Assembly: GCA_050953425.1 (NCBI GenBank)
Contig: JBMNMQ010000006.1
Location: 124,001-188,000, forward strand
DNA length: 64,000 nt
Direction: 5' to 3'
Source: RUG100 sp050953425
GTDB lineage: Bacteria > Bacillota > Clostridia > Peptostreptococcales > Anaerovoracaceae
In this document: positions 42,038 through 50,207 of the stretch, one piece after another
Numbering within the stretch: position 1 is the stretch's first letter
How the letters are laid out: every line of letters starts with the position of its first letter
Made by a program: the position numbers and the translations under genes
The notes under the pieces: generated by a model
The model's input: only the letters and a program-made list of their open reading frames with translations
Databases searched by the model: none
What the model was told of the DNA's origin: nothing

Positions 42038-43252
42038 ATGGAAAAAAGCAAAACGAATACGACAAGAAAGAAAAAATGGGCAGCGGTGCTGTTGTCACTG
42101 GTGATGGCGATTGCCTTTATGCCGGCGATGACCTTTGCCGATGATACGCCTGATGGTGATGTCGCGAAGATCGGCGAGACCACCTATAAGACGCTGCCGG
42201 ACGCTGTTGCAGCGGCGAAGGACGGTGACACCATCACGCTGCTGAAGGATGCAGCTGGCAATGGTGTGATCATCTATGCAAAGGACGCGAAAACCCTGAC
42301 GTTTGATTTCGACGGCCATACCTACACCATGAACGGCACGCCCGTGGGCAGTACCGGCACCGAGAATCAGGCGATGCATTTTGAAAAGGGCGGAAACATC
42401 ACGCTGAAAAACGGAACACTCAAAGTGGCAGCAGCGAACGCTGAATTCGGAATCCAAAATTACAGTGATTTGACTCTGCGGGATTTCACGATTGATGCTG
42501 CGGACAATGATAAGTGCACTGATGCGCTGAGCCTGAACAACGGCGACGTGCAGATTCTGGGAAATTCGTCGATCAAGGCTGCCAAAGGACAGGATGCCTT
42601 TGATGTCTGTGTGACGACTCACTATCCGGACGGCGTACGCGTGACGGTCGATACGACCGGCGACATCGACGGTCTGGTTGAGTATGATTCCTGGGATGGC
42701 GTTCCGGCCGAGAACAAAACGGCCCTCACTATCAAAAATGGAGTGTTTAAGGGAGAGTTTACGGTTGAAGGGGGCCTGGAAGAAGCAGCCAAAGAAAAGA
42801 TCAACATCTACGGCGGTACATTCAGCGGCAACGTTCCGATGGAATACCTGGCGGAAGGATGCGGCCTGACCATGAATTCTGATGGCACGTACGGAGTACG
42901 CAATATCCAACAGCAGGATAACGAGCTTATAGATCTGCAGAAGGAACTGGAGAACCTGAAGGCTAAGTATAAGAAGCCGGCGGCGGTTTCCGGCCTCAAG
43001 CTGAAAGCGGGCAAGAAAAAATTCACGGCCAGCTGGAAGAAAGCAGACCTTGCAAAGAGCTATCAGCTGCAGTACAGCACTTCAAAGAAGTTCAGCAAGA
43101 AAGCCACTAAGACGACCAGCAAGACAAAGCTGACGGTTACCAAGCGCAAGGCGAAGAAGACCTATTATGTGCGCGTGCGCGGCTACAAGACGGTTGATGG
43201 CGACAAGATCTGCGGCAAGTGGTCAAAAGCGGCAAAGATCAAAACAAAATAA
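42038..43252 (+). CDS. Secreted beta-helix-like surface protein with basic fn3-like domain
   Basis: A 404-residue exported protein. The signal peptide runs to about residue 35 (AMTFADD). Residues 40-285 look like a right-handed parallel beta-helix of the kind in adhesins and pectin-like proteins: TYKTLPDAVAAAKDGDTITL, GNITLKNGTLKV, SDLTLRDFTIDA and ALTIKNGVFKG are rung-like. A short coiled stretch (QQQDNELIDLQKELENLKAK) links to a basic fn3-like domain of about 80 residues ending KWSKAAKIKTK. GGAGG precedes the ATG. Likely surface-bound. No ligand can be inferred. Confidence 0.8.
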   Translation: MEKSKTNTTRKKKWAAVLLSLVMAIAFMPAMTFADDTPDGDVAKIGETTYKTLPDAVAAAKDGDTITLLKDAAGNGVIIYAKDAKTLTFDFDGHTYTMNGTPVGSTGTENQAMHFEKGGNITLKNGTLKVAAANAEFGIQNYSDLTLRDFTIDAADNDKCTDALSLNNGDVQILGNSSIKAAKGQDAFDVCVTTHYPDGVRVTVDTTGDIDGLVEYDSWDGVPAENKTALTIKNGVFKGEFTVEGGLEEAAKEKINIYGGTFSGNVPMEYLAEGCGLTMNSDGTYGVRNIQQQDNELIDLQKELENLKAKYKKPAAVSGLKLKAGKKKFTASWKKADLAKSYQLQYSTSKKFSKKATKTTSKTKLTVTKRKAKKTYYVRVRGYKTVDGDKICGKWSKAAKIKTK

Positions 43253-43328
43253 CTGCATTTAAATAGGTATATCTACTCTGTAATCTGCGGCATATGCCGC
43301 GGCAGGAAAAGCGCATATGCGAACGCCG

Positions 43329-43383
43329 GAGCTTCCCGCTGCGAGCGGCCTTTCGAAGGTCGCCGCCGGGAGGCTCTTTTTTT
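43329..43383 (+). terminator. Strong intrinsic terminator after the beta-helix protein gene
   Basis: GAGCTTCCCG (43329-43338) pairs with CGGGAGGCTC (43367-43376, one G-U) around an inner GGCCTTTCGAAGGTC hairpin, followed by T7. The rest of 43253-43718 shows no gene; GCGGCATATGCCGC near 43287 is another palindrome. Confidence 0.8.
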
Positions 43384-43718
43384 ACTGCCGCAAAGCGGTG
43401 CGGACGAGGTCGTCACGCAGAGACACTCGGTTGGAGGCCGCCGCTCAGGGTATGCTGCGCCGCGCTGCTCTCAAGAGATGCGGCGGCCGGCCGCGAACCG
43501 GCGGACGCCGGCGGCGGATGGTCGGGAAGCAGCGGCTGACAGCAAGGCTCGCCGGAGAGATCCGGCGGGCCGTTCTTTATGGTCGATTTACTGTCGAGCT
43601 TTGGCGGGTTTCTGTGCCGCGCTGTCGGTGCGGCGTGCGCATCGCAACGGCGGATCGTACGGGCCGCCGCACGCTTTCCGCGAGCGCTTTCCCGGGAAAA
43701 CAGAGAAATTCGCGGCAA

Positions 43719-43762
43719 TGTTGTTCAAACAACATCGCACTGCATGCCGCGCATGGTACAAT
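43719..43762 (+). promoter_or_regulatory. Class-II activator-type promoter, palindrome site b
   Basis: TGTTGTTCAAACAACA (43719-43734), flanked by A and T to make 8-bp arms, lies 23 bp before the -10 TACAAT (43757-43762, with TG one base upstream). The centre falls at -42.5 from the predicted start near 43769. No -35 consensus is present. Confidence 0.65.
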
Positions 43763-43783
43763 ATGTATTTGTGGAGGGAAATC

Positions 43784-44803
43784 GTGAAGCAGAAACCCGG
43801 ACTGCAGCTGACCATATGCATCATCGCGCTGATCGCGGCTTTCGTGTTCTCTCTTTATGTGGGGAGATATCCGATCCGGCCGAGCGAGATCCTGCCGCTG
43901 CTGCTGGAAAAATTCACCGGCAGCACCGGCGTTTCTGGGCTGGACAGTACGGTCTTCTGGAAGTGGCGGCTGCCGCGGCTGGCGGCGGCGATGCTGATCG
44001 GCAGCGCGCTGGCGGTTTCCGGTGCCTCGTATCAGGGGATCCTGCGCAACCCGATTGTCGCACCGGATATTCTCGGCGCGGCGTCGGGCGCCTGCTTTGG
44101 TGCGGCACTCGGCATCCTGCTGGGATTTTCGGCGGTTCTCGTGCAGATCACGGCGTTTGTCTGCGGGCTGGCGGCGGTCGGGCTGGCGTTTTTCGTCAGC
44201 CAGTCGCTGCGCGGCAGCGACCGCGGCGGCATTCTCATGCTGATCCTCAGCGGCATGGTGGTGACGGCGCTGTTTTCGGCCGGCATCTCGATCATCAAAT
44301 ACGTCGGCGATCCCTACAATACGCTGCCGGCGATCACCTTCTGGCTGATGGGCGGGCTGACGGCGGTTTCGCAGCACGATCTGCTGATTCTGGCGGTGCC
44401 GTATGCCGTCGGCATGGTGCCGCTGATGCTGCTGCGCTGGAAAATGAACGTCCTCTGCTTTGACGATGAGGAAGCTTCCGCACTGGGCAGCAACGCCGCC
44501 GCGCTGCGTGCCGTCATCATTCTCTGCGCGACACTGCTGACCTGCTCGGCGGTGGCGATCGGCGGCATGATCGGCTGGGTCGGCCTGATTATTCCGCATA
44601 TCTGCCGCATGCTGACCGGGCCGGACCACCGCCGTCTGCTGCCGCTGACACTGGCGGCCGGGGCGCTGTTCCTGCTCCTGGTCGATGATCTGGCGCGATG
44701 CGTGTCGGCGCAGGAACTGCCGCTGGGAATCCTCACGGCGATCGTCGGCGCGCCGCTCTTCCTGGCGCAGCTGTATCGGATGCGGAAGAACATACTGCGA
44801 TGA
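43784..44803 (+). CDS. Iron/haem/corrinoid ABC transporter permease (FecCD/BtuC family)
   Basis: A 339-residue permease with about nine to ten helices. WRLPRLAAAMLIGSALAVSGASYQGILRNP and ILGAASGACFGAALGI are FecCD hallmarks, and GMIGWVGLIIPHICRMLTGPDHRRLLPL holds the coupling loop to the ATPase. I choose the GTG at 43784 (GTGAAGCAGAAACCC), which has GGAGGG 5 bp upstream; the predicted transcript would start only about 15 nt before it, so upstream in-frame ATGs are unlikely. It is the first gene of a permease, binding protein, ATPase set. Confidence 0.9.
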   Translation: MKQKPGLQLTICIIALIAAFVFSLYVGRYPIRPSEILPLLLEKFTGSTGVSGLDSTVFWKWRLPRLAAAMLIGSALAVSGASYQGILRNPIVAPDILGAASGACFGAALGILLGFSAVLVQITAFVCGLAAVGLAFFVSQSLRGSDRGGILMLILSGMVVTALFSAGISIIKYVGDPYNTLPAITFWLMGGLTAVSQHDLLILAVPYAVGMVPLMLLRWKMNVLCFDDEEASALGSNAAALRAVIILCATLLTCSAVAIGGMIGWVGLIIPHICRMLTGPDHRRLLPLTLAAGALFLLLVDDLARCVSAQELPLGILTAIVGAPLFLAQLYRMRKNILR

Positions 44804-44817
44804 GAAAAGAGGTTGCC

Positions 44818-46290
44818 ATGGATGCGATAAAAAACCAAACGGCGAAAAAGCGCCGGAGCAGCAAGCGGATCATTCTCATACTGGCGGCGATTCTGGTCGC
44901 CGCGGGGGCGGTGATCTTTGTTTTTGCGCAGCATCGGCCGATCACCTATGAACTGCAGGTCTCCGGCACAGTGACCGGGGAAGGAGTCGTCTCCTTTCTC
45001 GGCTATGATATCAATGTCTACAAAAATCAAGCCAGCAATCCCTGCGGGGACTGCCCCTATCAGCCGGAACATCTCTTCAAGGGCGACAACGCCGCCAGCG
45101 TCGCCAGGGCTGTCGCTGCCACGGTGCGCCGCGACGACAACCTCTGGCGCGTCAAAGAAGTGCAGGGTACGAAGGTGATTCTCGAAGAAAAGGAAGCGGG
45201 GACGGTGAAGAAATCCGACCTCGACGCGCTCAGTGCCCCGCCGGGCATCACCCTGCGGGACAACTATGACCACAAATGCGTCGGCACGGCCGCGAATGCC
45301 GAGGCGCCGAGCCGCCGCAGCGTCACCACACTGGAGGGCGACCGCGTCAGCGTGCCGGCCGACCCCCGGCGCATCGGCGCGATCTACGGTCCGTCCTATG
45401 AGTCGCTGTACGTTCTCGGGCAGGCCGATCGCATCGTCGTCTGTTCGGATGTGCAGAAAGAGGATTTTTCCTGGGCGGCGACCATCTTCCCCGAGCTGAA
45501 AAAAACGCCCTGTCTGGAAAACGTGCACAGCTCGGTCAATGTCGAAAAGCTGATGACTTACAAGCCGGATCTGGTCTTCACCTTTGCCCGCCCCAGCGAG
45601 ACCAAGCAGCTGCGGGAAGGCGGCGTCAGCGCCATTGAGGGGGAGACGACACGCAGGCTGTCCGACGTGCCGAAAGAACTGAAGGTCTATGCAAAAGCTG
45701 CGGGACACGGTTCGATCAAAAAAGCCAACGCCTATGAAGAATATTTCAATGAAAAGGTGGCTTATGTGAAGGACAGGACGGCCGGTCTCTCCGCCGAGCA
45801 GCGGCCCGCCGTCTACTATGCGGCGATCACCCTGCTGACCACTTACGGCGGCGAGTCCGATATCCCCGATCTGATCGAGACCGCCGGCGGCACGGCGGTG
45901 ACCGCCGATCTCAAGGCCGGCAACCACACGCAGATCAATTTTGAGCAGCTGGCCGCCTGGAATCCGGAGTATATCTTCCTCGACCACGGCGGCATGAACG
46001 GCGGCAAGAGCGTGGAAACGCTGCGCCGGGAAATTTACGCCGATGACAAGTACGCCGACATCGCGGCGGTGAAGAAAAAGCAGGTCTATCTGACGCCGAC
46101 CGGCGCCTTCTACTGGGATATGGGGCTGCAGAAAATTCTCCTGCTGCTCAATGTGGCCAAGACCATCCATCCGGATCTCTTCCGGGATCTCGATATGGAA
46201 AAGGAAATTCAGACTTTCTACAAAAAGTTTTACAACTATCCGCTGACGAAAGAACAGGCACATCAGATCTACACGCGGCAGAATCCGTGA
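44818..46290 (+). CDS. Iron/haem/corrinoid ABC transporter substrate-binding protein with extra N-terminal domain
   Basis: A 490-residue class III binding protein. A hydrophobic segment (residues 16-38) serves as signal or anchor, with no lipobox. Residues 40-165 form an extra domain not usual in this family, containing NPCGDCPYQPEHLFKGD (a CxxC motif). The binding domain starts near residue 170 (SVTTLEGDRVSVPADPRRIG) and includes VEKLMTYKPDLVFTFARP, ETAGGTAVTADLKAGNHTQI, NPEYIFLDHGGMNGG and YLTPTGAFYWDMGLQKIL. An alternative start at 44800 overlaps the permease stop; 44818 has AAAGAGG at good spacing. Ligand may be an iron complex, haem or corrinoid; not decidable. Confidence 0.85.
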   Translation: MDAIKNQTAKKRRSSKRIILILAAILVAAGAVIFVFAQHRPITYELQVSGTVTGEGVVSFLGYDINVYKNQASNPCGDCPYQPEHLFKGDNAASVARAVAATVRRDDNLWRVKEVQGTKVILEEKEAGTVKKSDLDALSAPPGITLRDNYDHKCVGTAANAEAPSRRSVTTLEGDRVSVPADPRRIGAIYGPSYESLYVLGQADRIVVCSDVQKEDFSWAATIFPELKKTPCLENVHSSVNVEKLMTYKPDLVFTFARPSETKQLREGGVSAIEGETTRRLSDVPKELKVYAKAAGHGSIKKANAYEEYFNEKVAYVKDRTAGLSAEQRPAVYYAAITLLTTYGGESDIPDLIETAGGTAVTADLKAGNHTQINFEQLAAWNPEYIFLDHGGMNGGKSVETLRREIYADDKYADIAAVKKKQVYLTPTGAFYWDMGLQKILLLLNVAKTIHPDLFRDLDMEKEIQTFYKKFYNYPLTKEQAHQIYTRQNP

Positions 46291-46401
46291 TGCGCGGCTC
46301 CGGTGAGCGGAGCCGCGGGGTTCCTGCCCGGCAGAACCCGTGAACGGAACAGCGGAGGAACGGCGGCAGCGGCCGCCGGCAGGGAAGCATGGCAAATTAC
46401 G

Positions 46402-47244
46402 ATGGCGACGGAAATTGAACTCGACAACATCAGCTGCGGCTACAGCGGACACAGCGGTACCCATGTGGTGCTGGATCATTTTTCAATGCGGATCAAACGC
46501 GGTGAAATCTGGTGCATTCTCGGCAGGAACGGCGCCGGCAAGACGACACTGTTCAAGACCATCCTCGGCACGCTGCCGGCACTGGGCGGCAGCATCCGCA
46601 TCGCCGGCCGCGATGCCGAAGAGATGAGCCGGCGGGAGATGGCACGGGTGATCGCCTATGTGCCGCAGTATCATACGCCGCCGTTTGCGTTCACCGTCCG
46701 GGAGATTGTCGTCATGGGGCGCAACGCGTACATCGGTACGTTCGGCGCGCCGGGTCCCGAGGACCGGCAGATTGCCGACCGGGTCATCAGGGATCTCGGC
46801 ATTGAACATCTGGCGGACCAGGACTACACCCGCATCAGCGGCGGCGAGCGGCAGATGGTGCTGATCGCCCGGGCGCTGGCACAGCAGTCGGCGGTGCTGA
46901 TGATGGATGAACCGGCCGCCAATCTCGATTACGGCAACCAGGTGCGCATGCTGCAGCAGATCCGCCGCCTGGCGGCGCGGGGCATCAGCGTAGTCTTTAC
47001 TTCGCACAATCCCGAGCACGCCTTTCTCAGCCACGCAAAAGTCGCGGCCATTCTCGGCCGCGACCGGGTTGTGCAGGGGCAGGCGGAGGACATCATTACG
47101 GAAGAGCTGATTGCGGAGATTTACGGCATCCGCGCTCACATCCTTCGCGATCCGCAGGCTGCCGGAACGGCTGCCGGTGCAGCCATTCTGCCGCTGACGC
47201 CGGAGCCGGACGAGCAGGTCGGTGCGGACGGAGAGGACCGGTAA
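46402..47244 (+). CDS. Iron/haem/corrinoid ABC transporter ATP-binding protein (FepC/BtuD-like)
   Basis: A 280-residue ATPase. CILGRNGAGKTTLFKTILG is Walker A, VPQYHTPPFAFTVREIVVMGRNAYIGTFG contains the Q-loop and the family FTVxExVxMGR stretch, ISGGERQMVLIARALAQ is the signature and VLMMDEPAANLDYG is Walker B. The C-terminal 30 residues are Ala/Pro-rich. It has a poor ribosome site. A mini frame MANYDGDGN (46389-46418) with its own ATG overlaps the start out of frame and could affect initiation. A GGCTCCG-N5-CGGAGCC hairpin lies in the 111-bp gap after the binding-protein gene. Confidence 0.9.
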   Translation: MATEIELDNISCGYSGHSGTHVVLDHFSMRIKRGEIWCILGRNGAGKTTLFKTILGTLPALGGSIRIAGRDAEEMSRREMARVIAYVPQYHTPPFAFTVREIVVMGRNAYIGTFGAPGPEDRQIADRVIRDLGIEHLADQDYTRISGGERQMVLIARALAQQSAVLMMDEPAANLDYGNQVRMLQQIRRLAARGISVVFTSHNPEHAFLSHAKVAAILGRDRVVQGQAEDIITEELIAEIYGIRAHILRDPQAAGTAAGAAILPLTPEPDEQVGADGEDR

Positions 47245-47300
47245 ACAGAGGAGTCAGCCGTATAAGCCGGTCCAATTCGGCCGGGCATACTGCCGCCTTG

Positions 47301-47400
47301 CAGTCCGCATGCCCGCAATGCAGCCCGCATACCCGCCGTTCGGCCCGCATACTTGCCGTACAGTCCGCATACCCGCCGTTCAGCCCGCATACCCGCAATA
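47301..47400. repeat. 20-bp tandem repeat (5 copies)
   Basis: Five exact-length units, consensus CAGCCCGCATACCCGCCGTT, fill 47301-47400, with a degenerate sixth at 47281-47300. The array lies between the ATPase gene and the convergent DUF364 gene and stops 4 bp before the latter's stop codon. Confidence 0.88.
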
Positions 47401-47404
47401 TTCC

Positions 47405-48238
47405 TCAGGCCGACAGCGGACAGAAGCGCTGCAGGCCGAGCAGGTAGATGGCGCCGGCGCCGCTGATGCCGTAGAAAAGGACGTCCGTGCCGATGTCGAT
47501 ATAGCGGTCCATGGTCGCGTTGGCAAAGACGCTGCTGGTGCAGAGAACGACGTCGGCCCATTCACGCACCACTTCCCGGTAGTCGTCGATGCCGTGCTTG
47601 ACGACGACGCCGAAGCGCTCCGCGCCGACGTTGTCGGGATTGAGGTCGAGGACGCGCAGAGCAAACGTATCGTCGGCGGAAATCGCCTGGAAGAGCCAGG
47701 GCTGGTAGCCGACCAGGGCGACCCGGCCGCCGTCGTATTTCTCCTTTAGATGCTCGAGCCAGCGCCCGGAACAGTCCTTCGGCTCCATATCCTTGCAGTG
47801 TACAGTGTGATCGAGGCAGCCGAGGTGCCGGAGCACGGCGTTCATCGCCGCCAGGTAGAGCCCGCGGGCATGGGGGTCACGCTCCAGATCCATCGCCAGG
47901 ATGTCGTCGAGCGGCCCTTCGAAGAGCGCCGGCGCGTCGGTGAAGGCCTGCCCGCGGCTGCCTTCGTAGGAAGCCTGCAGCATGATCTCTTTGCCGGTCA
48001 GAATCGGCATGTCGGTGCGGTCGGTGCGGCCGATGGCTTCTTCCGGTGAAAGCCCCTGGCTGGTGATGCGCACCCGGCCGGGCTTGACATCGTGCTCTTT
48101 CAGCACCGCGAGAAAGCGCTCCCGGATCGTGCGGTAGATCTGCGCGGCTTTGCCGCTGATGGCGGGACTGCCGTCCTGCCCGTTCACATTCAAGTTGTTG
48201 TCATGATCCATGTTCATTTTTCCGTCCTGTCTGTACAT
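47405..48238 (-). CDS. DUF364 / putative heavy-metal chelation family protein
   Basis: A 277-residue cytoplasmic protein. The N-terminal half has LSPEEAIGRTDRTDMPILTGKEIMLQA, and the C-terminal Rossmann-like half has VALVGYQPWLFQAI, LRVLDLNPDNVGAERFGVV, WADVVLCTSSVFANATMD and FYGISGAGAIYLLG, a pattern typical of the DUF364 family (Pfam describes it as putative heavy-metal chelation). Such genes are often near iron or metal ABC importers (family knowledge), and here one lies convergent. Start MYRQDGK at 48238; MNMDHDN slightly downstream is possible. The 277-bp gap upstream contains GC-rich imperfect repeats and no gene. Confidence 0.75.
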   Translation of the reverse strand: MYRQDGKMNMDHDNNLNVNGQDGSPAISGKAAQIYRTIRERFLAVLKEHDVKPGRVRITSQGLSPEEAIGRTDRTDMPILTGKEIMLQASYEGSRGQAFTDAPALFEGPLDDILAMDLERDPHARGLYLAAMNAVLRHLGCLDHTVHCKDMEPKDCSGRWLEHLKEKYDGGRVALVGYQPWLFQAISADDTFALRVLDLNPDNVGAERFGVVVKHGIDDYREVVREWADVVLCTSSVFANATMDRYIDIGTDVLFYGISGAGAIYLLGLQRFCPLSA

Positions 48239-48515
48239 CGGCTGCCTCTGTTTCTGCCATTGTTTCCGCTGCTGCCTCTGTACGGGTTCCTGCTGTTGTC
48301 GTTTCTCCTATTGTCGTACCTTTGCCGCTGTCAGTCAAGGTTCCGCCTGCCGGATTCGCGGCGGTGCTGCATGGATTTGCGGCAGTGCCGCCCCCGTCGA
48401 ATCCGCGGCGGTGCCGCCTTGCATCCGCGGCAGGCGTCGACAGCGGCGGCTGCCGGCACGGTGCCCGTACAGGCCTTATCGAGGGTGCGAAATATAACGG
48501 CAGTGTCTGCCGCCG

Positions 48516-49937
48516 CTATTTCTTAACCGTCACTTTTTTGATGCGGCTCCATTTCCCGTAAGCTCTGGTGCCGTCAGTTCTGGCCCAGTATGCTCTGGCG
48601 CAGACGTAGTACTTCTTTTTCGCCCTCAATCCGCGGATGGTCAGCGATCTGCCGCTGACCGTGCGGCGCGCTTTGGCGGCGTTCTTTTTCTGCCGCGCCC
48701 AGCCGATCTGGTATCCGGATGCGGCGGGTACTTTGCGGACGGTTACGCTCACTTTTCTCTTTTTGCCGCGCAGGCGGCTGACGGCGGCGCGGGCCGGCCG
48801 GCTTTCCGTGCGCACGACAAGGGTCGAAGCAGCGGCGCTGCCGGCAGTGTCGAGGCTGCGGACGTCGGCCGTCGTCTGGGCGGCGTTTTCGGCGAAAATC
48901 TTCAGCCGGTAGGTGCCGGCGGGCAGCGAGGCCGGCACGGTAAAGCGATAGGTGCCCGTTTTGGTGCCGGCAACGGTGGAAAATCCGTAGGCAGTGACGT
49001 GTCCGCTGTGGTCGAGCAGCAGTGCGGAGATGTGGTTATGGGTGCCGCGGCCGGGGTCGGTGACCTTGACTTTGATGACGCTGCCCTTGGCGGCTACAGC
49101 GCGGGCCGGCTGCCTGGTACGAAAGCCGGTGCTGCCATCGCGGACGGTGAGCAGCCACGGCTGCGAGCCGCTCGCCTGCGTCGTGGATACGGCGCCGAAG
49201 GTCGACTTGACGGTGCCGCCCCGTACGGTCAGGAAGACGCGGCGGGCGTCCAGCTTCAGCAGCGGCCGGACACCGGCGAGCTCGGAATCGGTGACCGCAT
49301 TTCCGGCCTGAAATACGCTGCCGAACTGGCAGACAAAGGACGCATAGCCGTCTCCGGAGCCGGGATCCCGGAGCCAGTAGGGCAGGGACGCCCTGCGGGT
49401 GCCGTCGGGATCGGGCTGCCCGCTGAAGCCGTAGTCCCGCCGGACCATCTGCGCGCGGTCGGGGATTTCGACGGGGCCGGCAATCAGGCTGCGTTCGGTA
49501 TCGTCAAAGAAAGCAGTGTTCTGCAGACAGCCGCTTCCGTTGAGCCAGGCGCGCAGCGAGGAAGCGTTCCAGTCATTGCTGCCGCCGCTGTCAAACGCCA
49601 GTTTCCGCGCCGTGTCGGTGTCCCGGTCATGGAGCACATCGGAGGAAAACAGCAGCAGCGACCGGCTGTTGACGGCGAGCAGATCCCAGAGTTGTCCCCT
49701 GCCGAAATACAGGCGCTGCCCCTGCCAGGAATGGCTGGAATAGTAGCCGGGATCGCTGTTTTCCGGACCGCTTTCGGGAGCGGACAGGGCAGCGGTGCCA
49801 AAGCCGACGTCCGCCTGCTGCGCGGCGCGGGCCGGCGCGGCCCACGGCAGCAGTGCGCCGCACAGTGCCGCGGTCAGGAGCAGCGGCAGGACGAATCGGC
49901 GTCGGCCGGTATAACGTAAATGGATCTGCATGAACAT
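48516..49937 (-). CDS. Secreted DUF6273-type protein with basic fn3-like domain
   Basis: A 473-residue exported protein. The signal peptide (to about residue 39) ends PARAAQQ. Residues 60-240 match the DUF6273 style: DLLAVNSRSLLLFSSDVL, WNASSLRAWLNGSGCLQNTAFFDDTERSLI and LPYWLRDPGSGDG. A middle Ig-like segment (TGTYRFTVPASLPAGTYRLKIF) is followed by a basic fn3-like domain ending WSRIKKVTVKK. The strongest ribosome site (AAAGGAGG, about 49974-49981) lies 35 bp upstream, separated from the ATG by a perfect hairpin. It may be co-transcribed with the next gene upstream. Confidence 0.78.
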   Translation of the reverse strand: MFMQIHLRYTGRRRFVLPLLLTAALCGALLPWAAPARAAQQADVGFGTAALSAPESGPENSDPGYYSSHSWQGQRLYFGRGQLWDLLAVNSRSLLLFSSDVLHDRDTDTARKLAFDSGGSNDWNASSLRAWLNGSGCLQNTAFFDDTERSLIAGPVEIPDRAQMVRRDYGFSGQPDPDGTRRASLPYWLRDPGSGDGYASFVCQFGSVFQAGNAVTDSELAGVRPLLKLDARRVFLTVRGGTVKSTFGAVSTTQASGSQPWLLTVRDGSTGFRTRQPARAVAAKGSVIKVKVTDPGRGTHNHISALLLDHSGHVTAYGFSTVAGTKTGTYRFTVPASLPAGTYRLKIFAENAAQTTADVRSLDTAGSAAASTLVVRTESRPARAAVSRLRGKKRKVSVTVRKVPAASGYQIGWARQKKNAAKARRTVSGRSLTIRGLRAKKKYYVCARAYWARTDGTRAYGKWSRIKKVTVKK

Positions 49938-49948
49938 GGTGATCTTGT

Positions 49949-49971
49949 ATGATTCGCAGGAACCGAATCAT
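49949..49971 (-). promoter_or_regulatory. Hairpin between the ribosome site and the start codon
   Basis: ATGATTCG (49971-49964), 7-nt loop, CGAATCAT (49956-49949): a perfect 8-bp stem between AAAGGAGG and the ATG at 49937. Folding would shorten the effective spacing from 35 to about 12 nt. Confidence 0.55.
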
Positions 49972-50082
49972 ACCCTCCTTTCAGTTTTTTCGTTTGCGTT
50001 GCAGACACCCGGATTGGCATCCGGATACCGCGAACCATTGCTGATTCCTGCAAGGCAGGCCTGTAAAATGAAGTCTGCCAAA

Positions 50083-50117
50083 ACGGCCGGGCACAACAGA
50101 TGATCGTGCCCGGCCGT
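50083..50117 (-). terminator. Terminator-like hairpin between two surface-protein genes
   Basis: Perfect 12-bp stem ACGGCCGGGCAC / GTGCCCGGCCGT (50083-50094, 50106-50117) with an 11-nt loop and a short U4 tract on the minus strand. It follows the 50.2-kb gene and may only partly terminate. Confidence 0.65.
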
Positions 50118-50207
50118 CTTTGTCTTCCGGCGAACGCTGACGGGCCGCGCAGAGCGGCATTCACAGCGAGCCGGCGGCATGGGTTCAGCGGTATGCGGTA
50201 CAGTGCG

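Noticed and set aside
43253..43718. Cobalamin riboswitch before the BtuC-like permease
   Set aside because: No B12-box or RFN-like consensus was found; the site there is the TGTTG palindrome promoter.
49627..49971. 114-codon minus-strand frame with the strongest SD in that gap
   Set aside because: It overlaps the DUF6273-type gene in another frame, has Arg/Ala-biased composition and lacks a signal peptide; treated as decoy ATG plus hairpin.
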